Part shown: one piece after another, positions 13,854-19,796 of the stretch
How the letters are laid out: the number at the start of each line of letters is the position of its first letter
How positions within the stretch are numbered: the first letter of the stretch is position 1
Source of the DNA: a virus
Strand: one strand, 5' to 3'
DNA length: 48,266 nt
Virus record (IMG/VR): IMGVR_UViG_3300034272_000895
Span: 1-48,266 of that record
Position numbers and translations under genes: made by a program
Notes under the pieces: generated by a model
Told to the model about the DNA's origin: nothing
Databases searched by the model: none
The model's input: only the letters and a program-made list of their open reading frames with translations

Positions 13854-14147
13854 TTAAGAATTCATTGGCTTGTAGCCGGAATCAAATAGCTCATTTACTG
13901 AAGACTCGAGAAGCTGTTCTACCCCACGCTTGACGCAAAGGAACGTCTCTTCTTTCTCGTGGTCCATGTCTATGTGCACATACATCTTCGACAGGAACTC
14001 CTCGAGGTCTTTCGACAGGAGGTTGATGCTGCGCTTGATGTTGTGCCGGTATGCGTTGGTGCCTTGCAGCTCATCGAATAGCTCCAGCTGAGCCTGCATG
14101 AGGATGATAAGCTTGACGAGCTTGAGCTCTAAAGATTGGTCCTTCAT
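13854..14147 (-). CDS. Helical hypothetical phage protein (97 aa)
   Basis: The ATG at 14147 overlaps the upstream stop (TGATG). The sequence is predicted to be nearly all helix with a heptad-like pattern: LKLVKLIILMQAQLELFDEL, then LQGTNAYRHNIKRSINLLSK. The LQGTxxYrxxlK pattern is seen in many small phage proteins of unknown role. The gene sits next to MazG and may belong to the same nucleotide-metabolism or host-takeover set. Confidence 0.6.
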   Translation of the reverse strand: MKDQSLELKLVKLIILMQAQLELFDELQGTNAYRHNIKRSINLLSKDLEEFLSKMYVHIDMDHEKEETFLCVKRGVEQLLESSVNELFDSGYKPMNS

Positions 14148-14314
14148 CACAGTGTCTCTTGGCTTAGTACGTCGTAGATTTTACCTAGGTTGAGGTAGTA
14201 CTCAACTCCGTTGTAGACCATTAGTGTTTCTTGGTCTGCGATGACGGCAAGATTGAGCTGTTGTTCGCCAATCTTGATTTCGAGGCTTTGGTTTTTTGTT
14301 AGTTCTATTTTCAT
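14147..14314 (-). CDS. Small 55-aa protein with MKIELT leader
   Basis: Begins MKIELTKNQSLEIKIGEQQ and is beta-rich. The first 18 nt of the gene are identical to those of the gene starting at 17539. It overlaps the upstream gene by 4 nt (ATGA) and the downstream gene by 1 nt. No function is recognised. Confidence 0.55.
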   Translation of the reverse strand: MKIELTKNQSLEIKIGEQQLNLAVIADQETLMVYNGVEYYLNLGKIYDVLSQETL

Positions 14315-14466
14315 TGTTGTGTTTCTAAAATTAAACTGAGTGCATTTACGTATCCCTCCCAATACTTAGCCTCCGTGTCTCGGCGGCTGTATAAGCATAC
14401 GTTGCGGTTATATTGTGCCTTCTTGTATTGGTCGAGCAACAATTCTTTCTTTTTAATCTCTTCCAT
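14311..14466 (-). CDS. Small 51-aa helical protein
   Basis: The ATG at 14466 (MEEIKKKELLLDQYKKAQYN) was chosen because the earlier in-frame start is inside the upstream gene. It ends YWEGYVNALSLILETQQ. Its 5' codons share ATGGAAGAGA with the genes starting at 15169 and 24060. ATGA coupling with the downstream gene. Unknown function. Confidence 0.55.
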   Translation of the reverse strand: MEEIKKKELLLDQYKKAQYNRNVCLYSRRDTEAKYWEGYVNALSLILETQQ

Positions 14467-14749
14467 CTGGCCAGTCGATGTATTTAAGTCCATACATTAC
14501 ATTAAACATTCTCATCTCAAGCTCAGCGTAGTGCTTCGTGAACTTCATATTCTTTTGTAGGTACTCCATCCCCCACTCTTTCCACTGCTCTGCCTGAGCA
14601 ACGGTCATAGTCCAGTCTGTGTACCAATCATCTGTTCGTCCCTTGATGTCGTCATAGGTTACGTTGTGGCCGGCAATCTCAAACATCTTGTTGATGAGGT
14701 CTTCACTTGCCTTGTTCCACTTCTCTTGTTTCGTTAATCTCTTTGCCAT
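14453..14749 (-). CDS. Hypothetical 98-aa protein, first of the coupled operon
   Basis: Starts at MAKRLTKQEKWNKASEDLIN and contains DIKGRTDDWYTDWTMTVAQA and EQWKEWGMEYLQKNMKF. The central TxxQ/WxxW pattern is common in small Bacteroidetes phage proteins. It leads a series of overlapping genes to 11099. Two palindromes lie upstream (14795-14809 and 14832-14852), so expression of this operon may be regulated there, although no full consensus promoter is visible. Confidence 0.6.
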   Translation of the reverse strand: MAKRLTKQEKWNKASEDLINKMFEIAGHNVTYDDIKGRTDDWYTDWTMTVAQAEQWKEWGMEYLQKNMKFTKHYAELEMRMFNVMYGLKYIDWPDGRD

Positions 14750-14794
14750 AATGTGTATTATAATGCACAAAACTGTAACATTTTGTATAGTTTA

Positions 14795-14809
14795 TCGGAT
14801 ATTATCCGA
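14795..14809. repeat. Palindrome TCGGAT-ATT-ATCCGA
   Basis: A perfect 6-bp inverted repeat with a 3-nt centre in the AT-rich gap before the operon starting at 14749. It is a candidate operator. A near DnaA-box, TTATTGCACA, lies at 14821-14830. Confidence 0.4.
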
Positions 14810-14831
14810 ATTAGTGTACTTTATTGCACAT

Positions 14832-14852
14832 ATTTATACTCATAGTATAAAT
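14832..14852. promoter_or_regulatory. Palindrome with TATACT/AGTATA arms
   Basis: ATTTATACT and AGTATAAAT are perfect 9-bp inverted arms around CAT. The same TATACT...AGTATA core recurs at 15619-15631 (arms separated by one T), with a further AGTATA half-site at 15643-15648. All are in non-coding gaps between leftward genes, which suggests one DNA-binding protein recognising both. Confidence 0.5.
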
Positions 14853-14887
14853 TGAAGCGCATTCTTAAACTTGCCAAAACTGTGTTT

Positions 14888-15169
14888 TTATGGCACATTT
14901 GGCGAAGTTGGCTCCAGTATAATCTCCCAGTAAGTTGTGTGGTCTTTGAACCCAACAACCTTGCGGTCGATTCCTGCGACCTCAAGCGGGTAGTCAATAG
15001 TAATGTAAGGGCCACCGCTGGGGTCTACCATAATGACTTCGTCTGAGTCTCTGTCGTATCCCATTCGGCAATACTTAAAAGACCCACGCCAGTCTACGTT
15101 GCCCTGCTCGTTGAGTGAGAAGGTGTACTTGTCACCGTATCGGTTGATGTATTCTTTAGTCTCTTCCAT
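14888..15169 (-). CDS. Hypothetical 93-aa protein
   Basis: Begins MEETKEYINRYGDKYTFSL and is beta-rich, with DRDSDEVIMVDPSGGPYITI and a C-terminal Tyr/Trp segment. It overlaps the upstream zinc-ribbon gene by 14 nt. No family is recognised. Confidence 0.55.
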   Translation of the reverse strand: MEETKEYINRYGDKYTFSLNEQGNVDWRGSFKYCRMGYDRDSDEVIMVDPSGGPYITIDYPLEVAGIDRKVVGFKDHTTYWEIILEPTSPNVP

Positions 15170-15536
15170 TTGAAAATTTGTTTGATGTGCTGCATACTGT
15201 GCACAATCGCTTGCCCTCCATTACTAGCCCAAGCTTTGGTGTGTGCCACGTTTCTTCCTTGCATTTCTTGCAGCGCTGGAACCCTTGTGTTGTTGGTTCG
15301 TTCTCCCTGTACTTGCGTATCAGCTCAAAGGTTTTCTTGACATCAGCAAGCTTGTAGGTTTCTCCAACACGCACTGGATACCAAGCAATTGTGAAGCCGT
15401 AGTTGGCATCCCAATCTTCTTCGTGCACTCTGTTGCCGTTTACTGAGCGAAGGTAAATCCAAGGGATGTTACCAGCAAGCTCAAGAGTTATGCCTATCTT
15501 CTTTAGGCGGTTGATTAGTATTTCTAGTTGGCTCAT
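15156..15536 (-). CDS. Conserved protein with C-terminal zinc ribbon
   Basis: A 126-aa protein. The first ~80 residues (RLKKIGITLELAGNIPWIYL, then NYGFTIAWYPVRVG) match a small conserved protein common in Bacteroidetes phages and prophages, function unknown. An added zinc ribbon C89-x2-C92 ... C112-x2-C115 follows, so a nucleic-acid or protein-binding zinc finger is appended. The gap upstream holds the TATACT/AGTATA operator candidates. Confidence 0.65.
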   Translation of the reverse strand: MSQLEILINRLKKIGITLELAGNIPWIYLRSVNGNRVHEEDWDANYGFTIAWYPVRVGETYKLADVKKTFELIRKYRENEPTTQGFQRCKKCKEETWHTPKLGLVMEGKRLCTVCSTSNKFSNGRD

Positions 15537-15560
15537 AAGGTTGTAACTGATTTAGTGGAT

Positions 15561-15705
15561 ATGAAATAGAAGGAGTGGCTTCGGGTCTCTCAAGGTTTCT
15601 GGTTAGCCTGATTTCACCTATACTTAGTATAAACCTTTTTTCAGTATAGTCACCTTTATCAGTGGTGTGCTAACTACAGCTTCACTCACCACTCCCTCGT
15701 TTCAT
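15561..15705. other. Imperfect long inverted repeat bracketing a 168-nt gap
   Basis: ATGAAA (15561-15566) plus GGAGTGG (15572-15578) at one end mirror CCACTCC (15689-15695) plus TTTCAT (15700-15705) at the other, with 5 versus 4 nt between the two blocks. The enclosed ~110 nt contain no ORF and include the TATACT/AGTATA sites. This could be a structured leader or processing site, or the edges of a small inserted unit. Confidence 0.35.
15619..15648. promoter_or_regulatory. Second TATACT/AGTATA operator candidate
   Basis: TATACT-T-AGTATA (15619-15631) is a perfect 6-bp palindrome around one T, followed by an extra AGTATA half-site at 15643-15648. It lies about 90 nt upstream of the zinc-ribbon gene and shares its core with 14832-14852. 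Confidence 0.5.
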
Positions 15706-15956
15706 TACCAATAGAACACTTCTTTTCCTTCGCTATCCTCTATCCTAATAGAACTCCAACCATTTAAGTCGCCTAATGGATATTCCCGTTCTGCATCCAC
15801 ATCGTATCGGTAGATTTCATCTGATGAACCACCATACCAACAAGTGATTTTGTATCCATCATCTGTACTACCAGTGAACGTGAATGTGTATTTGTAATAA
15901 TGAGAGAATCTTAGTAGCGTGGCATCAAATTTCTCTTGTACTTGTTCTGCCGTCAT
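15705..15956 (-). CDS. Hypothetical 83-aa protein at the end of the small-gene array
   Basis: The start at 15956 (MTAEQVQEKFDATLLRFSHY) follows the stop of the preceding array member by 1 nt. A longer in-frame form would read through the neighbour's conserved tail in the wrong frame. The body is beta-rich, with YKYTFTFTGSTDDGYKITCW and IYRYDVDAEREYP. No family is recognised. Confidence 0.55.
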   Translation of the reverse strand: MTAEQVQEKFDATLLRFSHYYKYTFTFTGSTDDGYKITCWYGGSSDEIYRYDVDAEREYPLGDLNGWSSIRIEDSEGKEVFYW

Positions 15957-15957
15957 T

Positions 15958-16092
15958 TCATTTGGTGTTAAAGGTTTCGTTGTGGTATTGTTCCGTAATT
16001 GGGTTTTGATTATCATCTAATAAACGCTTATGCCGTTTAAGCCAATCGCTTACCCATTCGTCTATAAATTCTTTTTGTTTTTCAAGTGTCAT
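15958..16092 (-). CDS. Array member, 44 aa, ETFNTK tail
   Basis: Begins MTLEKQKEFIDEWVSDWL and ends TEQYHNETFNTK. The tail matches several neighbours. Short helical proteins ending in YYNETF-like tails are common in Bacteroidetes phages and prophages, with unknown function. It starts at a junction repeat. Confidence 0.55.
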   Translation of the reverse strand: MTLEKQKEFIDEWVSDWLKRHKRLLDDNQNPITEQYHNETFNTK

Positions 16093-16104
16093 TTCTCTTT
16101 AGTG

Positions 16105-16188
16105 TTAAAGAAAAAAGACTCCGTTAATCAGTGCGGTAGCTTGCCGCTTGCTGAAACCTAATGCGCCATAAGCGGGCGGAGTTCTCAT
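16105..16188 (-). CDS. Array member, 27 aa (micro-ORF)
   Basis: Encodes MRTPPAYGALGFSKRQATAL followed by INGVFFL and stops at the TAA inside the junction repeat. Start and stop are both set by junction repeats, which is the main argument that it is translated or derived from a former array member. It shows no ETFNTK tail because the repeat is read in another frame. Confidence 0.35.
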   Translation of the reverse strand: MRTPPAYGALGFSKRQATALINGVFFL

Positions 16189-16200
16189 TTCTCTTTGGTG

Positions 16201-16356
16201 TTAAAGGTTTGCTAACTCAACCATCTTTAAAGCTAACAATACAAGAAACAAAACAGCAAACCAAAAAAGTGATTTGTTTGACACGGCAAGGACACCACTA
16301 AAAGTAGGTGGGTCATTAGGGTCTTTGTTATACCATTTTAAAAATATATTCTTCAT
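16201..16356 (-). CDS. Array member, 51-aa single-pass membrane protein
   Basis: Begins MKNIFLKWYNKDPNDPPTFS; residues about 30-45 (LFWFAVLFLVLLALKM) form one transmembrane helix. It ends ELANL at the TAA within the junction repeat. It is the only clear membrane protein in the array. Holin-like, superinfection-exclusion or other membrane roles are possible; the sequence does not decide. Confidence 0.5.
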   Translation of the reverse strand: MKNIFLKWYNKDPNDPPTFSGVLAVSNKSLFWFAVLFLVLLALKMVELANL

Positions 16357-16649
16357 TTCTCTTTTGTGTTAAAGACTGTTTTGTTTTCCTGTGGGTAGTA
16401 GGTATAACCATTCGTACTATCCTGTAGATTTTCTTGATTGGTGTTAAAGGTTTCGTTGTAGTAAGTTTCGCCCATCCATTGCACAAGACCTTCTTCATTG
16501 TAATCCCAACCTTGTTTAACTGCATTCTCAATCTCCTCCTTGTGCATTGCTTTGGCTTGCAACAAAATTGCACCAATGACAAGGTCATTACCGCTCGGTA
16601 TTAGTTTGTCCAATGAGCTAACTGCCCATTCAATACTGCTCTGTTTCAT
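16353..16649 (-). CDS. Array member, 98 aa, MKQSSIEW paralogue with doubled tail
   Basis: N-terminus MKQSSIEWAVSSLDKL and the central QAKAMHKEEIENAVKQGW match the 71-aa gene at 16903-17118 (MKQSSIDW, QAKAMHKEEIENAYW). It contains an internal YYNETFNTNQ followed by a further ~30 residues ending VFNTKEK, so the tail is present twice, as if two genes fused by loss of a stop. ATGA overlap with both neighbours. Function unknown. Confidence 0.6.
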   Translation of the reverse strand: MKQSSIEWAVSSLDKLIPSGNDLVIGAILLQAKAMHKEEIENAVKQGWDYNEEGLVQWMGETYYNETFNTNQENLQDSTNGYTYYPQENKTVFNTKEK

Positions 16650-16900
16650 TTTTGTTTAGTGTTAAAGGTTTCTTCATAATACTCATCAAATGTTGGGTCA
16701 GATGGTTTAATGTATTCATCTCCTTGATATGCTACTTGCGCTTCAAGCCAAACATCCGACAACATCTCTTTTTCTTTATCTTGGAATGTCAGTGCTTCCT
16801 TTGCTGCCATAAACAACGCCTCACATTGTGGGGTGTGGTCTGACCACTCGTTAGCTAACTGCTCCAAGCGTTCTACGATTTGTCCTGTAATTGTTTTCAT
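16646..16900 (-). CDS. Array member, 84 aa, ETFNTKQK tail
   Basis: Begins MKTITGQIVERLEQLANEWS and ends EYYEETFNTKQK. Helical, with a charged middle (FQDKEKEMLSDVWLEAQ). Together with the next gene it forms a MKT.../MKQSS... pair that resembles the pair 17115-17363 and 16903-17118, so a two-gene unit seems duplicated. Function unknown. Confidence 0.6.
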   Translation of the reverse strand: MKTITGQIVERLEQLANEWSDHTPQCEALFMAAKEALTFQDKEKEMLSDVWLEAQVAYQGDEYIKPSDPTFDEYYEETFNTKQK

Positions 16901-16902
16901 TT

Positions 16903-17118
16903 CTATTTTGTGTTAAAGGTTTCGTTGTAGTATTCCTCACATTGAGAACCCGATGTTGGAATCCACTGTCCGCCATCCCAATACGCATTCTCAATCTCTT
17001 CCTTGTGCATTGCTTTGGCTTGTTCAAAGCTCATCTTAACAGCCTCAAGTAAATCACCATCGTGTTCAAAGTGAGACTTAAGGTTGTTGTAAATCCAATC
17101 AATACTGCTCTGTTTCAT
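16903..17118 (-). CDS. Array member, 71 aa, MKQSSIDW paralogue
   Basis: Begins MKQSSIDWIYNNLKSHFEHD and shares QAKAMHKEEIENA with the 98-aa member. It ends EEYYNETFNTK with a TAG stop inside the junction repeat. The motif order (amphipathic N-terminal helix, then MHKEEIxxAY, then YYNETF) is that of a widespread uncharacterised Bacteroidetes phage family. Confidence 0.6.
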   Translation of the reverse strand: MKQSSIDWIYNNLKSHFEHDGDLLEAVKMSFEQAKAMHKEEIENAYWDGGQWIPTSGSQCEEYYNETFNTK

Positions 17119-17363
17119 TTCTCTTTTGTGTTAAATCGTTTGTCAAACATATCATCAATAGTCAAGTCCTCACACCAAGACTCTTCAGTCTCTTGGTAGT
17201 TTCGGTTTGCTTCATCGCAGTATTCTACGAAATCACACATCACATCCTTCTCTTTCTGGAGTAGTTCTCTTGCTTTATCTCTTAAGTCCAAAATGAAACA
17301 CTCTTTCTCCTCTCGGAGGATTTTGTTCATTTCGTCTATCATTTCTTGCATCGGTGTTTTCAT
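17115..17363 (-). CDS. Array member, 82 aa, RFNTKEK tail
   Basis: Begins MKTPMQEMIDEMNKILREEK, helical and acidic throughout, ending DDMFDKRFNTKEK, a diverged version of the shared tail. ATGA overlaps on both sides. Probably the same family as the other array members; unknown function. Confidence 0.6.
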   Translation of the reverse strand: MKTPMQEMIDEMNKILREEKECFILDLRDKARELLQKEKDVMCDFVEYCDEANRNYQETEESWCEDLTIDDMFDKRFNTKEK

Positions 17364-17539
17364 TTCCCTTTGGTGGTTTTATCCGTCGTTGTCTTGCATT
17401 TGGTGCACTTATGATGCGAATCTCCATCAAGAAAGTCCTGCATCAGGTAGAAGTCATCTCCCTCGTTGTCTTGTTCAGTGCCGTTCTTAATCATATCAAC
17501 GATTAGCAACAGCTCGGTCATTGTTAGTTCTATTTTCAT
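17360..17539 (-). CDS. Array member, 59 aa, with CxxC
   Basis: Begins MKIELTMTELLLIVDMIKNG and ends with HHKCTKCKTTTDKTTKGK, a single CxxC with two preceding His that could bind one metal ion. The first 18 nt equal those of the gene at 14314. ATGA overlaps with both neighbours; the 3' end is a degenerate junction repeat. Confidence 0.55.
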   Translation of the reverse strand: MKIELTMTELLLIVDMIKNGTEQDNEGDDFYLMQDFLDGDSHHKCTKCKTTTDKTTKGK

Positions 17540-17727
17540 AGCTCTCCGTATTCTTCGTTGTAGTACTGCTCAGCGATGTCGTTCCAAACCTTGGACTCTA
17601 CACCGCCAAACGTAACAGCCTTCTGAATCGCTGTTTTCTCTGCCACTAGGGCCCGGTCAAGGACGTCCTTGGGTATCTCAATACCAAGCGACGTAAGCTC
17701 CTCGACCATAAGTCGAATGGGTGTCAT
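17536..17727 (-). CDS. First array member, 63 aa, YYNEEYGEL tail
   Basis: The ATG at 17727 (MTPIRLMVEELTSLGIEIPK) was chosen because the longer frame reaches almost to the tRNA. It ends IAEQYYNEEYGEL, an older-looking form of the YYNETF tail. It leads the array directly after tRNA-Arg; no consensus promoter was found upstream, so it probably shares the tRNA transcript. Confidence 0.55.
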   Translation of the reverse strand: MTPIRLMVEELTSLGIEIPKDVLDRALVAEKTAIQKAVTFGGVESKVWNDIAEQYYNEEYGEL

Positions 17728-17805
17728 TTGTGTTGTTGTATTAAATTCTTGTGCAAGGTATGTATAATGATTTACCTGCGCAAACTTTTTCAACAAAACT
17801 TTTAG

Positions 17806-17878
17806 TACCCCTGACTGGGCTCGAACCAGTACTCGACAGCTTAGAAGGCTGTTGCATTATCCGTTATGCTACAGGGGC
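17806..17878 (-). tRNA. tRNA-Arg (anticodon UCU)
   Basis: The minus strand folds as a full cloverleaf: acceptor GCCCCTG/CAGGGGT (one G-U), D-stem GCAT/ATGC, anticodon stem ACAGC/GCTGT with loop CTTCTAA (anticodon TCT), a 5-nt variable region, and T-stem ACTGG/CCAGT with loop TTCGAGC. Discriminator A; CCA is not encoded. It reads AGA/AGG codons and may supplement a host pool short in these. Confidence 0.93.
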
Positions 17879-17882
17879 AAAG

Positions 17883-17944
17883 GGGTAGCCGCCATGCCCC
17901 ACCGGAACAACCTACTGCATGGCGTAACCAACTTGCTGCTACCC
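17883..17944 (-). ncRNA. tRNA-like nested hairpin 5' of tRNA-Arg
   Basis: On the minus strand GGGTAGC pairs perfectly with GCTACCC (7 bp, acceptor-like), enclosing AGCAAGTTGGTTA (D-loop-like GTTGGTTA) and a perfect 8-bp hairpin CGCCATGC/GCATGGCG with a 19-nt loop containing GTTCCGG. Total 62 nt, 4 nt from the tRNA 5' end and 6 nt after the stop of the upstream gene. It could be a degenerate or armless tRNA, or a structured processing signal. Confidence 0.45.
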
Positions 17945-17950
17945 TTACCC

Positions 17951-18154
17951 CTAATCTGTTTCTTTCACCAGACGGTCAATCATTTCTGGGTCGTGCTTAC
18001 GAACTGAGCGAAGATTCTTACGCTCCTCGACCTTTGCCTTCTCATAGGCGGTCTTAGAGCAGTCTTTGCCTAGGTTGGCAAACATCAGCGCATTAGTTTG
18101 AAGCACCCCATCAATGATTCGACGGCAGTCTGGACAATTGAAGTATCCCATCAT
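17951..18154 (-). CDS. Hypothetical 67-aa protein with CPDC motif
   Basis: Begins MMGYFNCPDCRRIIDGVL; a single CxxC near the N-terminus plus a third Cys (KDCSK) could give partial metal binding. The C-terminal half is charged and helical. ATGA overlap with the upstream glycosyltransferase gene. Unknown function. Confidence 0.55.
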   Translation of the reverse strand: MMGYFNCPDCRRIIDGVLQTNALMFANLGKDCSKTAYEKAKVEERKNLRSVRKHDPEMIDRLVKETD

Positions 18155-19125
18155 AGTCCCATTAGTCGTTCTTGGTTGATAGTGTCGATATGGAAATCGA
18201 CTCGCACCGCCTCGTATAGGTTATCCCCGAGACGTTTGGCCTCCTTCTTTGTCATGGAAGCAACAGCCTCCACCCACTCGTCTGAATTCGAGCAAAGGAT
18301 TCCTGTCGTGCCATGCTCAATGACCTCCTTGTAGGGCGTCACATTGCTGGCAATCACTGCTGTACGTGTAAATCCAGCCTCAGCAACCTTCAGTGAAGAC
18401 TTGCATTCATTGAACTTGCCACCACGGAGCGGGACCAGCGACACGTCGCAGTTCCGGTACAGCTCCCCGTATTCGAATATTTGCAGCGGCTCCAGAATCA
18501 GGTCCGCCTTGAAGAAGTTCACGTAGTCTACGTCTTGCATGTGGACTGCCGTTGTCTTGTACTGGCTCCAGTCTACTGCGCTAGTGAGCTCAACATCTTT
18601 TGTGTGGCTACTGGCGCCAAGGTATCCAAACCACAGGTCGTCTCCAGTGGTCTTCTCTTTGCCCCACATTGGATAGTCCGGGTCGATGCCATTAGGCACG
18701 ATGCGAATCAGTGCGGTTGGATTTAGGTGTTTGCGTATCTGCTTTGCTAGGGTCAGTGATGGCGTCCATATTTCGTCAGCAATGCGCACTGTGCGTTTGA
18801 TGGCGTTGGTCATTCCATCCGGACCGTAGAAGAACTTGAAGTACGGGTTACTCTTCTCAACCTCCCAGTAATCATCTAGGTCTACAATTAGTTTGACCCC
18901 CGCATCCTTCAGTTTCTTGCTGAAAACTTCGGCACCCTTAGCTCGAGCGAACAGAGTTCTGCTCACCACGAAGTTCTTGACGTGGGTCAGGTCGAAGTCC
19001 ATCATGTCGAAGCTATCGCCTATCACGTGAAGGTTAATCAAACCTTGGTCCTGCATACGCAGGAACGGCACGATTAACCGATGATAGTTGATTCCGTGTA
19101 GGCGCTCAACGAATATAATGGTCAT
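18151..19125 (-). CDS. Glycosyltransferase (GT-B fold, group 1/GT4-like)
   Basis: A 324-aa protein. The start at 19125 (MTIIFVERLHGINYHRLIVP) replaces a longer frame that runs inside the upstream gene. An N-terminal Rossmann-like half contains LIVDLDDYWEVEKSNPYFKF and EIWTPSLTLAKQIRKHL, then the linker IVPNGIDPDYP. The C-terminal half has LWFGYLGASSHTKDVELT and the donor-binding block SLKVAEAGFTRTAVIASNV with YKEVIEHGTTGILCSN, typical of GT4. Phage enzymes of this type glycosylate DNA, virions or host surface. Target not predictable; no DNA base-modification gene is seen nearby. Confidence 0.8.
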   Translation of the reverse strand: MTIIFVERLHGINYHRLIVPFLRMQDQGLINLHVIGDSFDMMDFDLTHVKNFVVSRTLFARAKGAEVFSKKLKDAGVKLIVDLDDYWEVEKSNPYFKFFYGPDGMTNAIKRTVRIADEIWTPSLTLAKQIRKHLNPTALIRIVPNGIDPDYPMWGKEKTTGDDLWFGYLGASSHTKDVELTSAVDWSQYKTTAVHMQDVDYVNFFKADLILEPLQIFEYGELYRNCDVSLVPLRGGKFNECKSSLKVAEAGFTRTAVIASNVTPYKEVIEHGTTGILCSNSDEWVEAVASMTKKEAKRLGDNLYEAVRVDFHIDTINQERLMGL

Positions 19126-19348
19126 CCCCTCCACGTCGTTCTTCTGCTGCGGTTTTAATGATTTCAAGCTCTGCTTTGATTTGTTTGATGTGCGAGTCAA
19201 CGATTGATTTGACAATGTCTACGTCGTCAATTGGTTGTCCGCTGTTGTTGTGTAGGGCATCGTATAACGATTCCGTTATAATGGCTGCTCTACTAGTGCC
19301 AAGAAAGTATAACCAGCTTAGCTCCTTGTCGTCAATGGGAATTAGCAT
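19106..19348 (-). CDS. Hypothetical 80-aa helical protein
   Basis: The start at 19348 (MLIPIDDKELSWLYFLGTSR) was preferred over the ATG at 19372, which would overlap the nuclease gene by 41 nt. Helical, ending in a charged segment (AELEIIKTAAEERRGG). It lies between the resolvase-like and glycosyltransferase genes with overlaps on both sides. No family is recognised. Confidence 0.5.
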   Translation of the reverse strand: MLIPIDDKELSWLYFLGTSRAAIITESLYDALHNNSGQPIDDVDIVKSIVDSHIKQIKAELEIIKTAAEERRGGDDHYIR

Positions 19349-19793
19349 CTTTGATAATTTTGATTGCTTCATCCACCTGCTTCTGGTTGCGGGGCAGGAA
19401 CAGCATGTAGTTGTGTCCTGTCTCCTGCAAGAAGTGAATGAACAGCTTCCAGCGCAGGTGAAAAGTATGTTGTGATGGAACGAAACCTTTGGTCTCGATT
19501 ACAAAGTTGTGCTTTTCTGACAGGAAGTCCGGTGTGTACGTGATGTCCCGGACCAGCTTGCCTGTGGCGTCAACCAAGTCAGCAGTCTTCGGAACGTTCT
19601 TGTAAATGCGCCCACTATATCGGATAGAATCTAACAAGCGAAAAGGGGCTGGCTCGTAAACGAACTCCAACCCCTCTTCCTTTAACCTTGTGTAGCAGTA
19701 GGCTTCTAGTAGCGACGAGAACTCTATTCCGTCAATCGTTTTTTTCTTTGACTTGACGGCTCCAGTGTTTTTTGTACGCCTCTGTTTTTTCAC
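19332..19793 (-). CDS. Endonuclease I-like (DUF1064) Holliday junction resolvase
   Basis: A 153-aa protein with GTG start. The PD-(D/E)XK order is clear: FSSLLEAYCYTRL (E30), a YEP strand, ITYTPDFL (D89), FVIETKG (E100-x-K102), then a helix with WKLFIHFL. This is the DUF1064/T7 endonuclease I-like pattern. Such enzymes cut branched DNA before packaging and aid host DNA breakdown. It sits just downstream of the primase/helicase, as in many phage replication modules. The basic N-terminus fits DNA binding. Confidence 0.75.
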   Translation of the reverse strand: MKKQRRTKNTGAVKSKKKTIDGIEFSSLLEAYCYTRLKEEGLEFVYEPAPFRLLDSIRYSGRIYKNVPKTADLVDATGKLVRDITYTPDFLSEKHNFVIETKGFVPSQHTFHLRWKLFIHFLQETGHNYMLFLPRNQKQVDEAIKIIKDANSH

Positions 19794-19796
19794 AAT

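Larger units (their letters stand above)
15956..17377 (-). repeat. Array of gene-junction repeats (CTTTAACACnAAAGAGAAATGA-like)
   Basis: On the minus strand a segment close to TTTAACACnAAAnGAGAAATGA spans the stop/start junctions near 15970, 16105, 16202, 16368, 16662, 16913 and 17131, with a degenerate form near 17372 and an internal copy of its 5' part near 16443. The DNA is kept although the genes read it in different frames: some end ...ETFNTK, others end ...NL or ...FL at the TAA within TTTAAC. Selection on the nucleotide sequence, such as a translation-initiation element, or repeated duplication is implied. Confidence 0.7.

Noticed and set aside
15957-16016. Upstream ATG for the 83-aa protein at the end of the array
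   Set aside because: The extra 20 codons re-read the conserved ETFNTK tail of the preceding gene in another frame; the start at 15956 follows the stop directly.
15956-17377. CRISPR-like array from repeated ~22-nt units
   Set aside because: Spacing is irregular (about 80-290 nt), the units lie on gene junctions, and no spacer-type structure or cas gene is present.
19126-19215. Longer N-terminus for the glycosyltransferase (ATG at 19215)
   Set aside because: It would overlap the upstream gene by about 110 nt with Lys/Ser-rich residues unlike the fold; MTIIFVERLHG at 19125 is the natural first strand.
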